Part shown: positions 1-8,069 of the stretch, one piece after another
Layout: each line of letters starts with the position of its first letter
How positions within the stretch are numbered: position 1 is the first letter of the stretch
Assembly: GCF_013608025.1 (NCBI RefSeq)
Contig: NZ_VDLV01000021.1
Location: forward strand, 1-32,432
From: Pseudomonas brassicacearum subsp. neoaurantiaca
Lineage (GTDB): Bacteria > Pseudomonadota > Gammaproteobacteria > Pseudomonadales > Pseudomonadaceae
Direction: 5' to 3'
Length of the DNA stretch: 32,432 bases
Notes under the pieces: model-generated
The model's database searches: none
What the model saw: only the letters and a program-made list of their open reading frames with translations
What the model was told of the DNA's origin: nothing
Program-made: the position numbers and the translations under genes

Positions 1-115
1 GGGCAAAAGCGTTTTGGTTACTTTTGCGCTGTTCAAAAGTGACCCGCTGTAAGAGCGGAACCTTAAGTGGCCGTGACCGCAGAAATGGATATGTACCCAA
101 CCAACAAATCCAAAA
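1..115. repeat. Probable dispersed Pseudomonas intergenic repeat (partial)
   Basis: This stretch before the first gene has no convincing coding signal. Its wording (a TTTTGGTTACTTTTG block, then CAAAAGTGACCCGCTGTAAG, then GGATATGTACCCAACCAAC) matches from memory a non-coding segment that recurs many times in fluorescent Pseudomonas genomes, sometimes mis-annotated as small hypothetical proteins. Only one copy is in this window, so repetition cannot be shown here. The left part is cut by the window edge. Confidence 0.35.
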
Positions 116-132
116 CCGCCCGTAAGCCCTGC

Positions 133-573
133 CTACCCCCCCGGACTTTGCCGAAAACTCACCGCCAACCGATTCCAGCTATTAATGGTGCTGATCGCCA
201 AGGTCAGGTCCACCAATTCCTCTTCACTAAAACTGCCACAGGCCAACGCATAGACGTCATCCGGCACCTGGCTCTCAGCCAACAGCGTGACCGCCTCAGT
301 CCAGGCCAGCGCGGCCCGTTCGCGCTCGCTGAAAAAGCCACTGTCGCGCCACACCGCCACCGCAAAAAGACGCCGTTCCGTCTCACCCTGGCGGCGCGCA
401 TCCACCGAATGCATGTCGGTGCAGAAGGCGCAGCCGTTGAGTTGCGAGGCGCGGATCTTGATCAGGTTCAGCAACGCCGGCTCGATGCTCAAGCGACTGG
501 TCAGCGCTTCCAGGCCGATCATCGCCCTCATCGCCCCCGGGGACGCGCTGTAGTAATCAAGACGCGGGCTCAT
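133..573 (-). CDS. Carboxymuconolactone decarboxylase / AhpD-like protein
   Basis: A 146-residue protein of the alkylhydroperoxidase AhpD/CMD fold. The family signature is visible as C48-x-x-C51 followed by H55 in the segment GCAFCTDMHS, the redox pair and proton relay of AhpD-type peroxidase-like proteins. N-terminal helices with RLSIEPALLNLIKIRASQ are typical. The start at 573 is chosen over an upstream in-frame ATG near 750 because the family begins at MSPRLDYYSASPGAM and the extension is low-complexity and lies in the divergent promoter. It is divergent from the MocR regulator, so it is probably its target. It likely acts in the cytoplasm in thiol or electrophile/peroxide chemistry. The substrate is not readable from sequence, and true gamma-carboxymuconolactone decarboxylase activity is unlikely. 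Confidence 0.88.
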   Translation of the reverse strand: MSPRLDYYSASPGAMRAMIGLEALTSRLSIEPALLNLIKIRASQLNGCAFCTDMHSVDARRQGETERRLFAVAVWRDSGFFSERERAALAWTEAVTLLAESQVPDDVYALACGSFSEEELVDLTLAISTINSWNRLAVSFRQSPGG

Positions 574-633
574 GGTGGGCTCCGTAGTGGTTGATAAATC
601 CACGGTAAAACCTTGAGGCCACCCGCGACAGAT

Positions 634-655
634 CCAATCCGCCGATAAACGCCCA
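634..655 (-). promoter_or_regulatory. Putative MocR operator, copy 1 (CMD/MocR divergent promoter)
   Basis: Read on the minus strand this segment begins TGGGCGTTTATCG and ends ATTGG. A near copy (19 of 22 positions) lies at 2183-2204 before the ABM gene in the same orientation relative to its gene, and a shorter copy lies before the cupin gene at 2650-2662. It sits about 60 bases from the CMD start and 84 from the MocR start, a suitable place for a shared operator. Assigning it to the MocR protein is inference. Confidence 0.45.
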
Positions 656-738
656 CGCAACTTCTCCGCTCCGGCGCATTGCGGGTAATCTTGCGTCACT
701 GGCCCTTGCCGCAAACGATCACCCAGGAGCCCACGGGT

Positions 739-2172
739 ATGGAACTTCATGTCGTCATCAACGGCCGCAAGGACCTGACAGGCCAGTTGTATCGACAGTT
801 GCGCAGCGCGATCGAAAGCGGTCGGCTAGCCGCTGGCACGCAACTGCCGCCCAGTCGCTTGCTCGCCGAGCAACTGGGCATTTCGCGCAAGACCGTTTCC
901 GATACTTACGCGCAACTGACCTACGAAAACCTCCTCACCGGCGTCATCGGCAAGGGCACTTATGTCAACGCTCGCCCGGCCAGCATCGTGCGCAAGCAAA
1001 GCCATCGTGAGCTCGCCGGGGCGGATGTGGTCGAGACCTGGCGCAACATGCCGGACCTGCTGCGCCACCCGTTGCCCGAGAGCGCGCTGCGTTATGACTT
1101 CATCGGCGGTGCCACCGGCAAGGGCCAGTTTCCCCTCGACGACTGGCGTCGCTGTACCGCCCATGCCCTGCGCCAGATCGCCAACGCCAAGGGTTTCTAC
1201 AGCCAGCCCGAAGGCTTGCCGGCGCTGCGCAACGCCATCGCCCGGCACATCGCGTTTTCCCGCGGGGTCAACTGCCAGGACGAGGACGTGGTGGTGTGCA
1301 ACGGCGCGCAACAGGCCCTTGACCTGATTTCCCGGGTACTGACCCGTCCCGGCAGCCTGGTCGCCATGGAAGACCCGGGTTATCCGCCGGCACGCCTGCT
1401 GTTCGGTTCCCATGGCGCGACGGTGGCCGGAGTGCCGGTGGATGAGCAAGGCATGTGCGTCGACTTGATTCCGGACGGCACACGGCTGATCTACGTGACG
1501 CCGTCACATCAGTTCCCCTTGGGCATGCCCATGAGCCAGCCCCGGCGCGAGGCCCTGCTGGCGCGAGCCTATGAACTCGGGGCGATCATTATCGAAGACG
1601 ACTATGACAGTGAGTTCCGCTATGAAGGCCGACCCGCCGACTCGTTGCAGAGCATGGACGAGCGCGGGATCGTGGCGTACGTAGGGACCTTTTCCAAAAC
1701 CTTGCTGCCGGAACTGCGCCTCGGCTACGCGATCCTGCCACCGGCGATTCTCGAGGCGGTGATCCTGGCCAAGCGCCTTACCGACCAGCACACCTCCACC
1801 CTGCCCCAATGGGCGCTGGCGAAATTCATTGCCGAGGGCTGCCTGCTCAAGCACATCCGCCGCTGCCACGCGCTGTATGCCGGCCGGCGCGAGCGAATCC
1901 TGGCGCGCATGGGCGATGACCTGTCACCCTGGTTCGAGGCCGTGCCCACCACGGCGGGTTTCCATATGGCTGTGCTGTGCAAGGTACCGTTCGACCTGCC
2001 TTTGGTGATCGAATTGGCGAAGAAAGCCGAAGTCGGGCTCTACAGCCTCGACGGCTTCTTTAACGAGGCGCCGGTGCGTCCAGGCCTGATCCTGGGTTTT
2101 GGCGCCATTGAACTGCTCGACATCGATATCGCCCTGGACCGTCTGCGAGACATCCTGCAGCAGGTTGCCTGA
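739..2172 (+). CDS. MocR/PdxR-family regulator (GntR wHTH fused to aminotransferase-like domain)
   Basis: A 477-residue protein. Residues 1 to about 80 form a GntR winged helix-turn-helix (LPPSRLLAEQLGISRKTVSDTY), followed by a linker and a fold-type I aminotransferase-like domain from about 115 to the end. The PLP-binding lysine is K320 in YVGTFSKTLLPELRLGY, and the cofactor aspartate is in EDDYDSEFRY (D288). Family members bind PLP and respond to it or to amino-containing ligands, usually controlling a divergent gene. The start at 739 has a good AGGAG ten bases upstream; an upstream ATG at 679 would add 20 atypical residues. It is divergent from the CMD gene and upstream of the ABM and cupin genes, which carry related promoter motifs. 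Its effector is unknown. It is not clearly PdxR, since no pdxST lie nearby. Confidence 0.92.
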   Translation: MELHVVINGRKDLTGQLYRQLRSAIESGRLAAGTQLPPSRLLAEQLGISRKTVSDTYAQLTYENLLTGVIGKGTYVNARPASIVRKQSHRELAGADVVETWRNMPDLLRHPLPESALRYDFIGGATGKGQFPLDDWRRCTAHALRQIANAKGFYSQPEGLPALRNAIARHIAFSRGVNCQDEDVVVCNGAQQALDLISRVLTRPGSLVAMEDPGYPPARLLFGSHGATVAGVPVDEQGMCVDLIPDGTRLIYVTPSHQFPLGMPMSQPRREALLARAYELGAIIIEDDYDSEFRYEGRPADSLQSMDERGIVAYVGTFSKTLLPELRLGYAILPPAILEAVILAKRLTDQHTSTLPQWALAKFIAEGCLLKHIRRCHALYAGRRERILARMGDDLSPWFEAVPTTAGFHMAVLCKVPFDLPLVIELAKKAEVGLYSLDGFFNEAPVRPGLILGFGAIELLDIDIALDRLRDILQQVA

Positions 2173-2182
2173 CCGATTGGAC

Positions 2183-2204
2183 TGGGCGTTTATCCGCCCA
2201 TTGG
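2183..2204 (+). promoter_or_regulatory. Putative MocR operator, copy 2 (ABM gene promoter)
   Basis: The segment starts TGGGCGTTTATCC and ends ATTGG, closely matching the inverted copy at 634-655 on the other side of the MocR gene. It also holds a short TGGGCG/CGCCCA stem and lies 11 bases after the MocR stop, so it could be misread as a terminator, but no U-tract follows directly. It lies 80 bases before the ABM start. Confidence 0.42.
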
Positions 2205-2284
2205 CTGTTTTAGCCTTGTCCCGTCGGGCCTATCCTGCTTGGGTGTGATCAGATCCCGTTCGACTTGATTCAGGAGCCAGGACA

Positions 2285-2578
2285 ATGTCTCGCCAAGTGA
2301 TCAACACCGTTCAAGTGCAGGCCGCCGCCGGGCGCTCGGAAGAGCTGGGCCGGCAGTTGCAGCAAATCGTCGAAACCCTGCGAGCCTTGCCAGGCTGCGA
2401 CGCCTACATGGTCGACCGCTGCCCTGAAGACAATGAGCGCTGGAACGTCAGCGCCCGCTGGCGATCGGAAGCGGACATGCAGGCCCACTTCAACTGCCCC
2501 GAAGTGCAGGGCTTCATCAGCTTGCTGGAAAGCCGCCTGGCCCGAAGCGTGGACTTCAACAGCTTTCCGGTGATGTGA
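2285..2578 (+). CDS. Antibiotic biosynthesis monooxygenase (ABM) domain protein
   Basis: A 97-residue dimeric ferredoxin-like ABM-fold protein. It starts with a beta-strand MSRQVINTVQVQAAAGRSEELGRQL, continues with LRALPGCDAYMVDRCPEDNERW and ends with the helix HFNCPEVQGFISLLESRLARS, the usual order for small quinol or heme-type monooxygenases such as YgiN. The start is supported by CAGGAG about nine bases before the ATG. No cofactor motif is required by this family, so the substrate cannot be named; a quinone or aromatic compound is a reasonable guess. It lies between the MocR gene and the secreted cupin, with its own motif-bearing promoter region, and probably belongs to the same regulon. 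Confidence 0.85.
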   Translation: MSRQVINTVQVQAAAGRSEELGRQLQQIVETLRALPGCDAYMVDRCPEDNERWNVSARWRSEADMQAHFNCPEVQGFISLLESRLARSVDFNSFPVM

Positions 2579-2594
2579 GTGAGCTCTTCTTTTG

Positions 2595-2624
2595 CGTGGC
2601 GAGGGAGCTTGCTCCCTCGCCACG
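2595..2624. repeat. REP palindrome, GTGGCGAGGGAGC family
   Basis: A perfect 14-base inverted repeat around a TT centre (arms CGTGGCGAGGGAGC and GCTCCCTCGCCACG) lies just after the ABM stop. It is the same REP type as those at 23358-23468 and 23963-24054. It can form a strong hairpin and may stabilise or terminate the ABM transcript. Confidence 0.85.
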
Positions 2625-2649
2625 GTGGTCTACCCATCTTTCAAAAAAT

Positions 2650-2662
2650 TGGACGTTTGTCC
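2650..2662 (+). promoter_or_regulatory. Putative MocR operator, copy 3 (cupin promoter)
   Basis: TGGACGTTTGTCC matches TGGGCGTTTATCC before the ABM gene at 11 of 13 positions and lies 59 bases before the cupin start, in the same orientation. The 12-base core GGACGTTTGTCC is a GGAC/GTCC dyad around GTTT. It may overlap a promoter with TTGGAC as a -35 element. The assignment to MocR is inferred. Confidence 0.35.
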
Positions 2663-2721
2663 CCGGTACCTTGGGGCTTAGGGTGAAGGCGAACTCACTC
2701 CACGCCACAAAGGTCCCCCCC

Positions 2722-3126
2722 ATGAAAACCCTCTACCTGATCGCCGCCCTGAGCCTGCTTCCCATTGCCCCGCTCTACGCCCACGAAACCGGGCCGTCGG
2801 AGAAGGTCCAGGTGCTGCAAGAGAAGCTGCTGAAAAACCTGCCCGGCAAAAAGGCCATGATGCTGACCGTCGATTATGCGCCGGGCCAGTCGTCCATCGC
2901 CCACAAGCACGACGGCACCGCAATGGCCTACGTGCTCGAAGGCGCTATCACATCCCAGGTCAAGGGCGAACCCGCAATCACCTACAAGGCTGGCGAGTTC
3001 TGGTACGAAGCCGCCGGTTCCGAGCACCTGGTGTCGAAGAACGCCAGCGCCACCCAACCGGCCAAGCTGCTGGTGTTCATGGTGATGGGCGAGGATGAAG
3101 CGGTGTTGATCCCGCTGAAGAACTGA
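2722..3126 (+). CDS. Secreted cupin-domain protein
   Basis: A 134-residue protein with a Sec signal peptide (MKTLYLIAALSLLPIAPLYA, probable cleavage after A20) and one cupin barrel. Cupin motif 1 holds H61, H63 and E73 (SIAHKHDGTAMAYVLEG) and motif 2 holds H102 (GSEHLVS), giving a likely 3-His/Glu metal site. The C-terminus LLVFMVMGEDEAVLIPLKN is usual for this exported group. The start is set by the signal peptide and an AAAGGT upstream; an ATG at 2575 would overlap the previous gene and has no sense as protein. It lies downstream of the ABM gene after a REP, so it likely has its own promoter. It acts in the periplasm; substrate unknown. Confidence 0.86.
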   Translation: MKTLYLIAALSLLPIAPLYAHETGPSEKVQVLQEKLLKNLPGKKAMMLTVDYAPGQSSIAHKHDGTAMAYVLEGAITSQVKGEPAITYKAGEFWYEAAGSEHLVSKNASATQPAKLLVFMVMGEDEAVLIPLKN

Positions 3127-3152
3127 GCCGCAGCTTTTGTCACCTCAGAGCA

Positions 3153-3248
3153 CCCTGTGGGAGCGAGCTTGCTCGCGAAGGCGGACGGTCAGTCAGCCAT
3201 TGTGTTGAGGATGATGACGCCATCGCGAGCAAGCTCGCTCCCACAGGG
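3153..3248. repeat. REPIN: two inverted GTGGGAGCGAGC REPs
   Basis: CCCTGTGGGAGCGAGCTTGC begins at 3153 and its inverted copy ends at 3248, separated by about 40 unique bases. This is the mobile doublet (REPIN) form of the P. fluorescens REP that is spread by a RAYT transposase in trans; no RAYT gene is in the window. It lies between the convergent cupin and amidase genes and probably insulates their transcripts. Confidence 0.9.
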
Positions 3249-3261
3249 CATGCGCGGATCG

Positions 3262-4719
3262 TTATTTGCCGCGGGCATTGACCGGAGGTACCCGACCCCG
3301 CCAAGGCTGGGCCCTTTCCAGCTGCCCGGCCAGGGCGAGCAATGTGCTTTCCTCGCCGAACCGACCGGCGAAATGCGCACCCACCGGCAGGCCGTTGGCG
3401 CTCCAGGCCAGCGGTACCGACATCGCCGGTTGCCCGCTGGCATTGAACAGCGCGGTGAAGGGCGAATAACTGTGGACCCGCTCGATGAGCTGTTCAAGGC
3501 TCATGCAAACGTCGTGCACCTCCAACTCTCCCAGCGGCACCGGCTCACGGGTCAGGACCGGGCTGAGGATCACATCGTAGTCCTGCATGAACATCGCCAA
3601 CCGGCGGCCCAAGGCATGGATCCATTCCACGGCGCCGACATACTGCGCGCCACTGACGTTGCCCTTGTCCCGCAGGATGATCCGGGTGCGCACTTCCAGT
3701 TCCTCCGCCTGCACCGCAGCCCCACGCATCTGGCCCAGCACATCGACGTAATGCCGCGTGCTGGCGCCAATGATGGTGAAGACCTGGTCGAGAAACTCCG
3801 GCAACGCCACCGGCAGGTTCACCGGCTCGACGCGGTGCCCCAGGCTTTCACACAAGCGGGCGGCCTCGCCCACTGCCTGCAAGCTTGGCGCCGACGTGGC
3901 CCAGGGGCTGACGTGCTCGACCAGGGCGATGCGCAGCGGCTTCGGATCACGCTGCACGGCCGTCACATACGCCAGCGCCTGGACCGGCGCGGCATAGGGC
4001 GCGCCCAAGTCGATCCCGGCGGTAGCGTCCAGCAGCGCGGCGCTGTCGCGCACCGACAGGGTGATGGCGTGGGGCGTGCCCATACCGGCCCAACCCTCGC
4101 CAATCATCGGGCCCGACGGCAGCAGTCCACGGCTGGGCTTGAACCCGAACACGCCACAACACGACGCTGGCACCCGCAACGAACCGCCGCCATCGTTGCC
4201 ATGGGCGAACGGCACCACCCTGGCCGCCACCAGCGCGGCCGCGCCACCGCTGGAACCGCCGGCGCTGCGCTCGGTATTCCACGGGTTGCGCGTAGCGCCA
4301 AAACGCACGGACTCGGTGGAATAGGAGGTGCCGAACTCCGGCGACGTGCTGGTGCCCATCACCTGACAGCCGGCCCGCCTCAACCGCGTGACCAATTCCG
4401 ATTCAAAATCCGCGCGACAGTCCCCCAGCGAACGGGAACCATTGGTCATCGCCGCGCCCTGGACCGGCGAAAACAGATCCTTGATCAACGTTGGCACGCC
4501 AGCGAACAACCCTTGCCCGGCCTCAGGCGAACGCGCCGCCTCCCGTGCCGAATCGTACAGCCGCTCCGCCACTGCATTGAGTTGTGGTTCGACCCGTTCC
4601 AGGCGTTCGATGGCGGTCTCCAGCAGTTCGCCAGGCTGGACCTCACCGCGCCTGACCCACTCGGCCAGCCCGGTCGCATCTTCTATGTCCATCAATGAGT
4701 GAATGTCTTGCAGGCTCAT
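3262..4719 (-). CDS. Amidase (amidase-signature family)
   Basis: A 485-residue serine hydrolase of the amidase-signature family. The catalytic Ser-cisSer-Lys triad is visible as K80 (GVPTLIKD), S156 (AGGSSGG) and S180 (DGGGSLRVPAS), with 76 and 24 residues between them as in fatty-acid amide hydrolase. There is no signal peptide, so it is cytoplasmic and hydrolyses an imported amide to acid and ammonia. It is the last gene of a minus-strand run with an MFS transporter (17-base gap) and a SphA-like outer-membrane protein, which suggests a catabolic role. Relatives include aryl-amide, nylon-oligomer and Glu-tRNA amidotransferase A subunits; absence of gatB/gatC nearby argues against GatA. The substrate is unknown. 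Confidence 0.9.
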   Translation of the reverse strand: MSLQDIHSLMDIEDATGLAEWVRRGEVQPGELLETAIERLERVEPQLNAVAERLYDSAREAARSPEAGQGLFAGVPTLIKDLFSPVQGAAMTNGSRSLGDCRADFESELVTRLRRAGCQVMGTSTSPEFGTSYSTESVRFGATRNPWNTERSAGGSSGGAAALVAARVVPFAHGNDGGGSLRVPASCCGVFGFKPSRGLLPSGPMIGEGWAGMGTPHAITLSVRDSAALLDATAGIDLGAPYAAPVQALAYVTAVQRDPKPLRIALVEHVSPWATSAPSLQAVGEAARLCESLGHRVEPVNLPVALPEFLDQVFTIIGASTRHYVDVLGQMRGAAVQAEELEVRTRIILRDKGNVSGAQYVGAVEWIHALGRRLAMFMQDYDVILSPVLTREPVPLGELEVHDVCMSLEQLIERVHSYSPFTALFNASGQPAMSVPLAWSANGLPVGAHFAGRFGEESTLLALAGQLERAQPWRGRVPPVNARGK

Positions 4720-4736
4720 GTTTCAGTTTCCTTGCT

Positions 4737-5990
4737 TCAGGACGATTGACGAGATTGGGCGATGCGCGCCTGGCCATTACCCCGTGCGCGCAAGCCGACA
4801 GCCACCCACAGCAGTGCAGCGGCAAGGCCGGCGAAGGCCAGCCATTGGATCGATTGACGCAAATCACCGGCATAGGCACCGACGAACGCCACCACCAACG
4901 GACTGATGAACTGGCCGATATAGAGGAACGAGGTGAACCCACCCAGGCCACGCCCACGGGTGCGGGCGGTCAGGGCATTCATGACGGGCGCCATCACGTT
5001 GGGCACCAGCAGCCCGGCTCCCAAGCCTTGGATGAACACCGCCAGCAGCACGGCGTTGTAGCTTTGCGCTCGCACCAACAGGCAGAGACCGAGCCCCATC
5101 AGTGCCAACAACAGCGCATTGCAACCGGCGATCCCGAAGCGCCGACGCAACAACGGCCAGCTCAAGGAACCGCCGAGGGTTGCCAGCAGGCTCAAGCCCG
5201 CCGACAGTCCGATCATTGTGCTGGACGTCACGCCCAGGCCGACCAGCAGCGTCGGCGCCTGGATCGGCATCACAAACGTCAGGACCATGCCCCACACGAT
5301 CATCAGGTAGCCCACCAGCAATTGCCGAACCGCGACCTTGGTCGGCGCTGAATCGTCAGCCTGCGGCTCAGTGACCTGCCGCCTCGTCACGGGCGGTTCC
5401 CAGAGAATTTTCAGCATGGCGGGCACCAACAGCAACGGCAGCAGATACAGGAGAAACGGCGAGCGCCAGGAGTGTTCCCCCAGTGCCCCGCCGACGACAA
5501 AAAACAGCGCCCCGACCAGACCGATCGTCACCACCTGCCGGTTGACGTAGCGCAAGCGTTCCTCGCCGTGCCAATAGTCGGCAATCAACGTGGCGCAACA
5601 GGTCATCACCGCCGCCTCGGCACAGCCAAACAGCAACCGCGCGATGACAATGCCGTGCAGGTTGTCGAGCAGCGCGGGCAACGCGCCGAGCAGGGCGTAG
5701 AGCAACGTGGCGATCACCAGCAGCGCCTTGCGCCCGATCCGGTCGGCCAACCAGCCGGCAAGCGGCGCGCAAAGGGCAATCGCCAACGCCGGCCCGGTGA
5801 TCGCCAACGGCACCAGCAGATCGGCGCGAGGCTCAAGGGGTCCGAACTCGGCGCCCAAGCGGGGAAGAATGGGCGTGACCATCACCGAACCCATGATCGT
5901 CAGGCTGCTGCCCAGCATCAGCACCCACCCTTCACGCCGGCCAACCGCCTGGCGCGGCGCAGCCGTTGAAACGGAACTTGATTGCTTCAT
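4737..5990 (-). CDS. Major facilitator superfamily transporter
   Basis: A 417-residue inner-membrane protein with about 12 hydrophobic segments. The MFS motif between helices 2 and 3 is visible as GWLADRIGRKALL (residues about 77-89), and helix 1 carries SLTIMGSVMVTPILPRLG. The start MKQSSSVSTAAPRQ at 5990 is chosen because the 29 residues upstream in frame are not transporter-like and overlap the end of the SphA-like gene. The gap to that gene is only 10 bases, so the two are probably cotranscribed with the amidase. Substrate import is the simplest reading given the porin-like and amidase partners, although the family also includes drug exporters and the sequence alone does not decide the direction. 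Confidence 0.88.
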   Translation of the reverse strand: MKQSSSVSTAAPRQAVGRREGWVLMLGSSLTIMGSVMVTPILPRLGAEFGPLEPRADLLVPLAITGPALAIALCAPLAGWLADRIGRKALLVIATLLYALLGALPALLDNLHGIVIARLLFGCAEAAVMTCCATLIADYWHGEERLRYVNRQVVTIGLVGALFFVVGGALGEHSWRSPFLLYLLPLLLVPAMLKILWEPPVTRRQVTEPQADDSAPTKVAVRQLLVGYLMIVWGMVLTFVMPIQAPTLLVGLGVTSSTMIGLSAGLSLLATLGGSLSWPLLRRRFGIAGCNALLLALMGLGLCLLVRAQSYNAVLLAVFIQGLGAGLLVPNVMAPVMNALTARTRGRGLGGFTSFLYIGQFISPLVVAFVGAYAGDLRQSIQWLAFAGLAAALLWVAVGLRARGNGQARIAQSRQSS

Positions 5991-6000
5991 GGCGAGCCCC

Positions 6001-6933
6001 TTAGAAACTGTGGGAAATGCGCAACGCGGTGGTGTAGCCTTCGGCGCGGTTTCGCGCATCGAACTCCTTGTACACATGCAGCCAGACCGGTGGCATGCCC
6101 GGCTTGAAATAGCCCACCGCAGGACCTGCCGCCATCACCCGTGCGCGATTGCCCGCTTCCAGGCCCGGGGCATCGTCGTCGGTGAACTGGCGGTAGTAGT
6201 AGCCGCCCACACCCAGCGTCCAGGGGCCGACATGCTGGCCCACGGCAAATTCGTGGCGGTACTCGACGCCGTTCTTGTAGTCGGTCGCGTGGTTGCGCGT
6301 GTTGACGTCGACCTCGAAGCTGGAAGACACCTCGAACCCCGTGTCAGAGAGATAGGTCGCGTTGAGAATCGGTGAAAACGTCCAATGATTGAGACCCGGC
6401 GAGATCAGCCGATCCTCGTCGTAATCACCGGTCGGCGCCTGGATCTGCAACTGGGCGTTGACGAACAGGTTCGGCGACAGCGTCCATTGCAGGATCATCG
6501 GCAATACTTGAATGTCCGCCAGGCGAAACGGATCGGCCTCCAGGTCCAGCGGACCGACCGGGGTCTGCACCCGCATCGACGCGTCCATCTTGAAGAACGG
6601 CACCACCGCGCCATAGCCATACTTGGCGCCAAGCACGGTGTAATCGGTCATGTGCAGGTACGCGGCGGCGATGGACAGCACGTCGAGGGAGAGGTTGTTG
6701 TCCAGCGCACGGCCGTGGCGATCCTTTTGCACGTTGGCTGAATAGAACGCCGTACGCAGCCCGACTGTCCCGAAGGGTGTGGCGGGCGGCATCATGCCGG
6801 CGCCGAAATCGTAGACCCCGATCGCGGTGGTCGGCGCGCCGTTTTCGGTGCCGTTGGCCACGGCGCTGGCGCCGATCAGTCCCAAGGCGAACCACGCAAG
6901 GCGCTGCTGATTGTTGTTTTTTTTCTGATTCAT
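6001..6933 (-). CDS. SphA-like / phenol-degradation 'meta' outer-membrane protein
   Basis: A 310-residue protein with a signal peptide (MNQKKNNNQQRLAWFALGLIGASAVANG) and a beta-barrel pattern: alternating strands such as WTFSPILNATYLSDTGFEVSS and a terminal aromatic residue in ALRISHSF. It fits the family called phenol degradation protein meta or SphA, outer-membrane proteins found in catabolic operons for aromatic and hydrophobic compounds and probably involved in uptake. The start at 6933 is preferred over an ATG four codons upstream because a GGGG element lies nine bases before it. It leads the transporter and amidase genes, and the AraC gene lies 71 bases upstream. Confidence 0.85.
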   Translation of the reverse strand: MNQKKNNNQQRLAWFALGLIGASAVANGTENGAPTTAIGVYDFGAGMMPPATPFGTVGLRTAFYSANVQKDRHGRALDNNLSLDVLSIAAAYLHMTDYTVLGAKYGYGAVVPFFKMDASMRVQTPVGPLDLEADPFRLADIQVLPMILQWTLSPNLFVNAQLQIQAPTGDYDEDRLISPGLNHWTFSPILNATYLSDTGFEVSSSFEVDVNTRNHATDYKNGVEYRHEFAVGQHVGPWTLGVGGYYYRQFTDDDAPGLEAGNRARVMAAGPAVGYFKPGMPPVWLHVYKEFDARNRAEGYTTALRISHSF

Positions 6934-7004
6934 CGAATGCCCCATCCCATCTGTGTGGTGTTGGGGTCATCCTAGGGAGCGGGGGCGCCAGCCGTTATCC
7001 GTTT
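6934..7004 (-). promoter_or_regulatory. Probable promoter of the SphA-MFS-amidase operon
   Basis: The 71-base gap between the AraC gene and the SphA-like gene contains, on the minus strand, a short direct repeat ACGGATAACGG followed about 25 bases later by TAGGATGAC, which could be an AraC half-site pair and a -10 region. The match is weak; the site is proposed mainly because it is the only non-coding sequence before the operon. Confidence 0.3.
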
Positions 7005-7970
7005 TCAGCACAGATGCGTGCGACGCAGGGTTTGCGAAGGGGTTTCGCCAAACAGGGTCCGATAATCACTGGCAAATCGGCTCAGGTGCCAGAAGCCCCA
7101 GCGCGCCGCCACTTCTTGCACGCCTTGGGTGCCGAGGCGCAATTCGCGGCGCACGGCATTGAGGCGCAGCGCACGCAAATAGGCCACCGGGTTGATGCCG
7201 AGGGTTTCCTGGAAGCAATACTGCAATTTGCGCCGGCTGGCACCGATGTGGTTGCACAGGTCCAGGATCGACAGCGGCTCGTCGACATGGGCCAGGGCAT
7301 ATTCCCGAGCCCGGTCGACCATGCGCTTGCGGGCGGTCGGGGGCAGCGGCGGTGCTTCGTCCGGCGCCACCAGTTCGAGGAAATGCAGCATCACCGTGTC
7401 GCGCAGGCCACGGCGGATCGACTCGTGGCCCAACAATGACGCGCGTCCCTGCCCGCCCCCTTCCAGCTCATCGAACAAGGTGGCCAGCTCAGCCGGCAAG
7501 GTTGAATCGCCGAGACGGTAACACTTGGGAAGATCGGTAATTCGAAAGGCGCTGCCCTGGCGCTCCAGCAGATGCTCCAACGCCTGCTCTTCGACCGCGA
7601 CACCGAGCAGGTCCAGATGCTGCGGCGTACGCAGGTCCGGCAGGTTTCGGCCGCGCGCGACCATCAGGCTGGGCTCGACAATCGGGTGTCCGGAACAAAA
7701 CACCGGGCCGTCGGCGCTCAGCGGCACGCTGAAAGTGATCGCACCCTCCCACGCCATGCCACGCTTGGTCATGGCCTGATTAGAGCGGTCGCGCACCAAC
7801 TGCATCCACTCCGAGCGAAACTCGATCAGTTCGCCCTCGAAGTGTCCCGGCGTCAACTGGTCGTAGCTGACCTGCCATCCGCCCATGTTCCGCGCGTGTT
7901 CGTCGATGTCGCCGGTGCGGAACCGATTGATCGGCTGCGTCGGCAATGCATTCGCCATATCGTCGTTCAT
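7005..7970 (-). CDS. AraC-family transcriptional regulator (EutR/FeaR-like)
   Basis: A 321-residue regulator. The N-terminal two thirds is a sensing domain with no named motif. The C-terminal AraC double helix-turn-helix occupies about residues 215-318: LSILDLCNHIGASRRKLQYCF, then GVQEVAARWGFWHLSRFASDYRTLFGETPSQTL. The GFWHLSRFASDYR wording is typical of the EutR-like subgroup. It lies upstream of the SphA-like, MFS and amidase genes on the same strand and is the natural candidate activator for them. The start at 7970 has GGTCGGG upstream; ATG at 7958 is an alternative. The effector is unknown and no ethanolamine ammonia-lyase genes are near. Confidence 0.9.
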   Translation of the reverse strand: MNDDMANALPTQPINRFRTGDIDEHARNMGGWQVSYDQLTPGHFEGELIEFRSEWMQLVRDRSNQAMTKRGMAWEGAITFSVPLSADGPVFCSGHPIVEPSLMVARGRNLPDLRTPQHLDLLGVAVEEQALEHLLERQGSAFRITDLPKCYRLGDSTLPAELATLFDELEGGGQGRASLLGHESIRRGLRDTVMLHFLELVAPDEAPPLPPTARKRMVDRAREYALAHVDEPLSILDLCNHIGASRRKLQYCFQETLGINPVAYLRALRLNAVRRELRLGTQGVQEVAARWGFWHLSRFASDYRTLFGETPSQTLRRTHLC

Positions 7971-8069
7971 TAACCCGACCTTCGAGATTTCCAGGGTTCA
8001 TGATCGAAGATCAGGCAAGTTCCATTCCGCCCGGCAGGCCGCTTGCTCGATTGTGCCGAAAACGGCTAA

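Noticed and set aside
834..848. Sigma-54-like TGGCACG match inside the MocR gene
   Set aside because: The -12 GC is not at the required spacing and the site is within coding sequence.
2183..2210. Intrinsic terminator after the MocR gene
   Set aside because: The TGGGCG/CGCCCA stem lacks an adjacent U-tract, and the near copy before the CMD gene makes an operator more likely.
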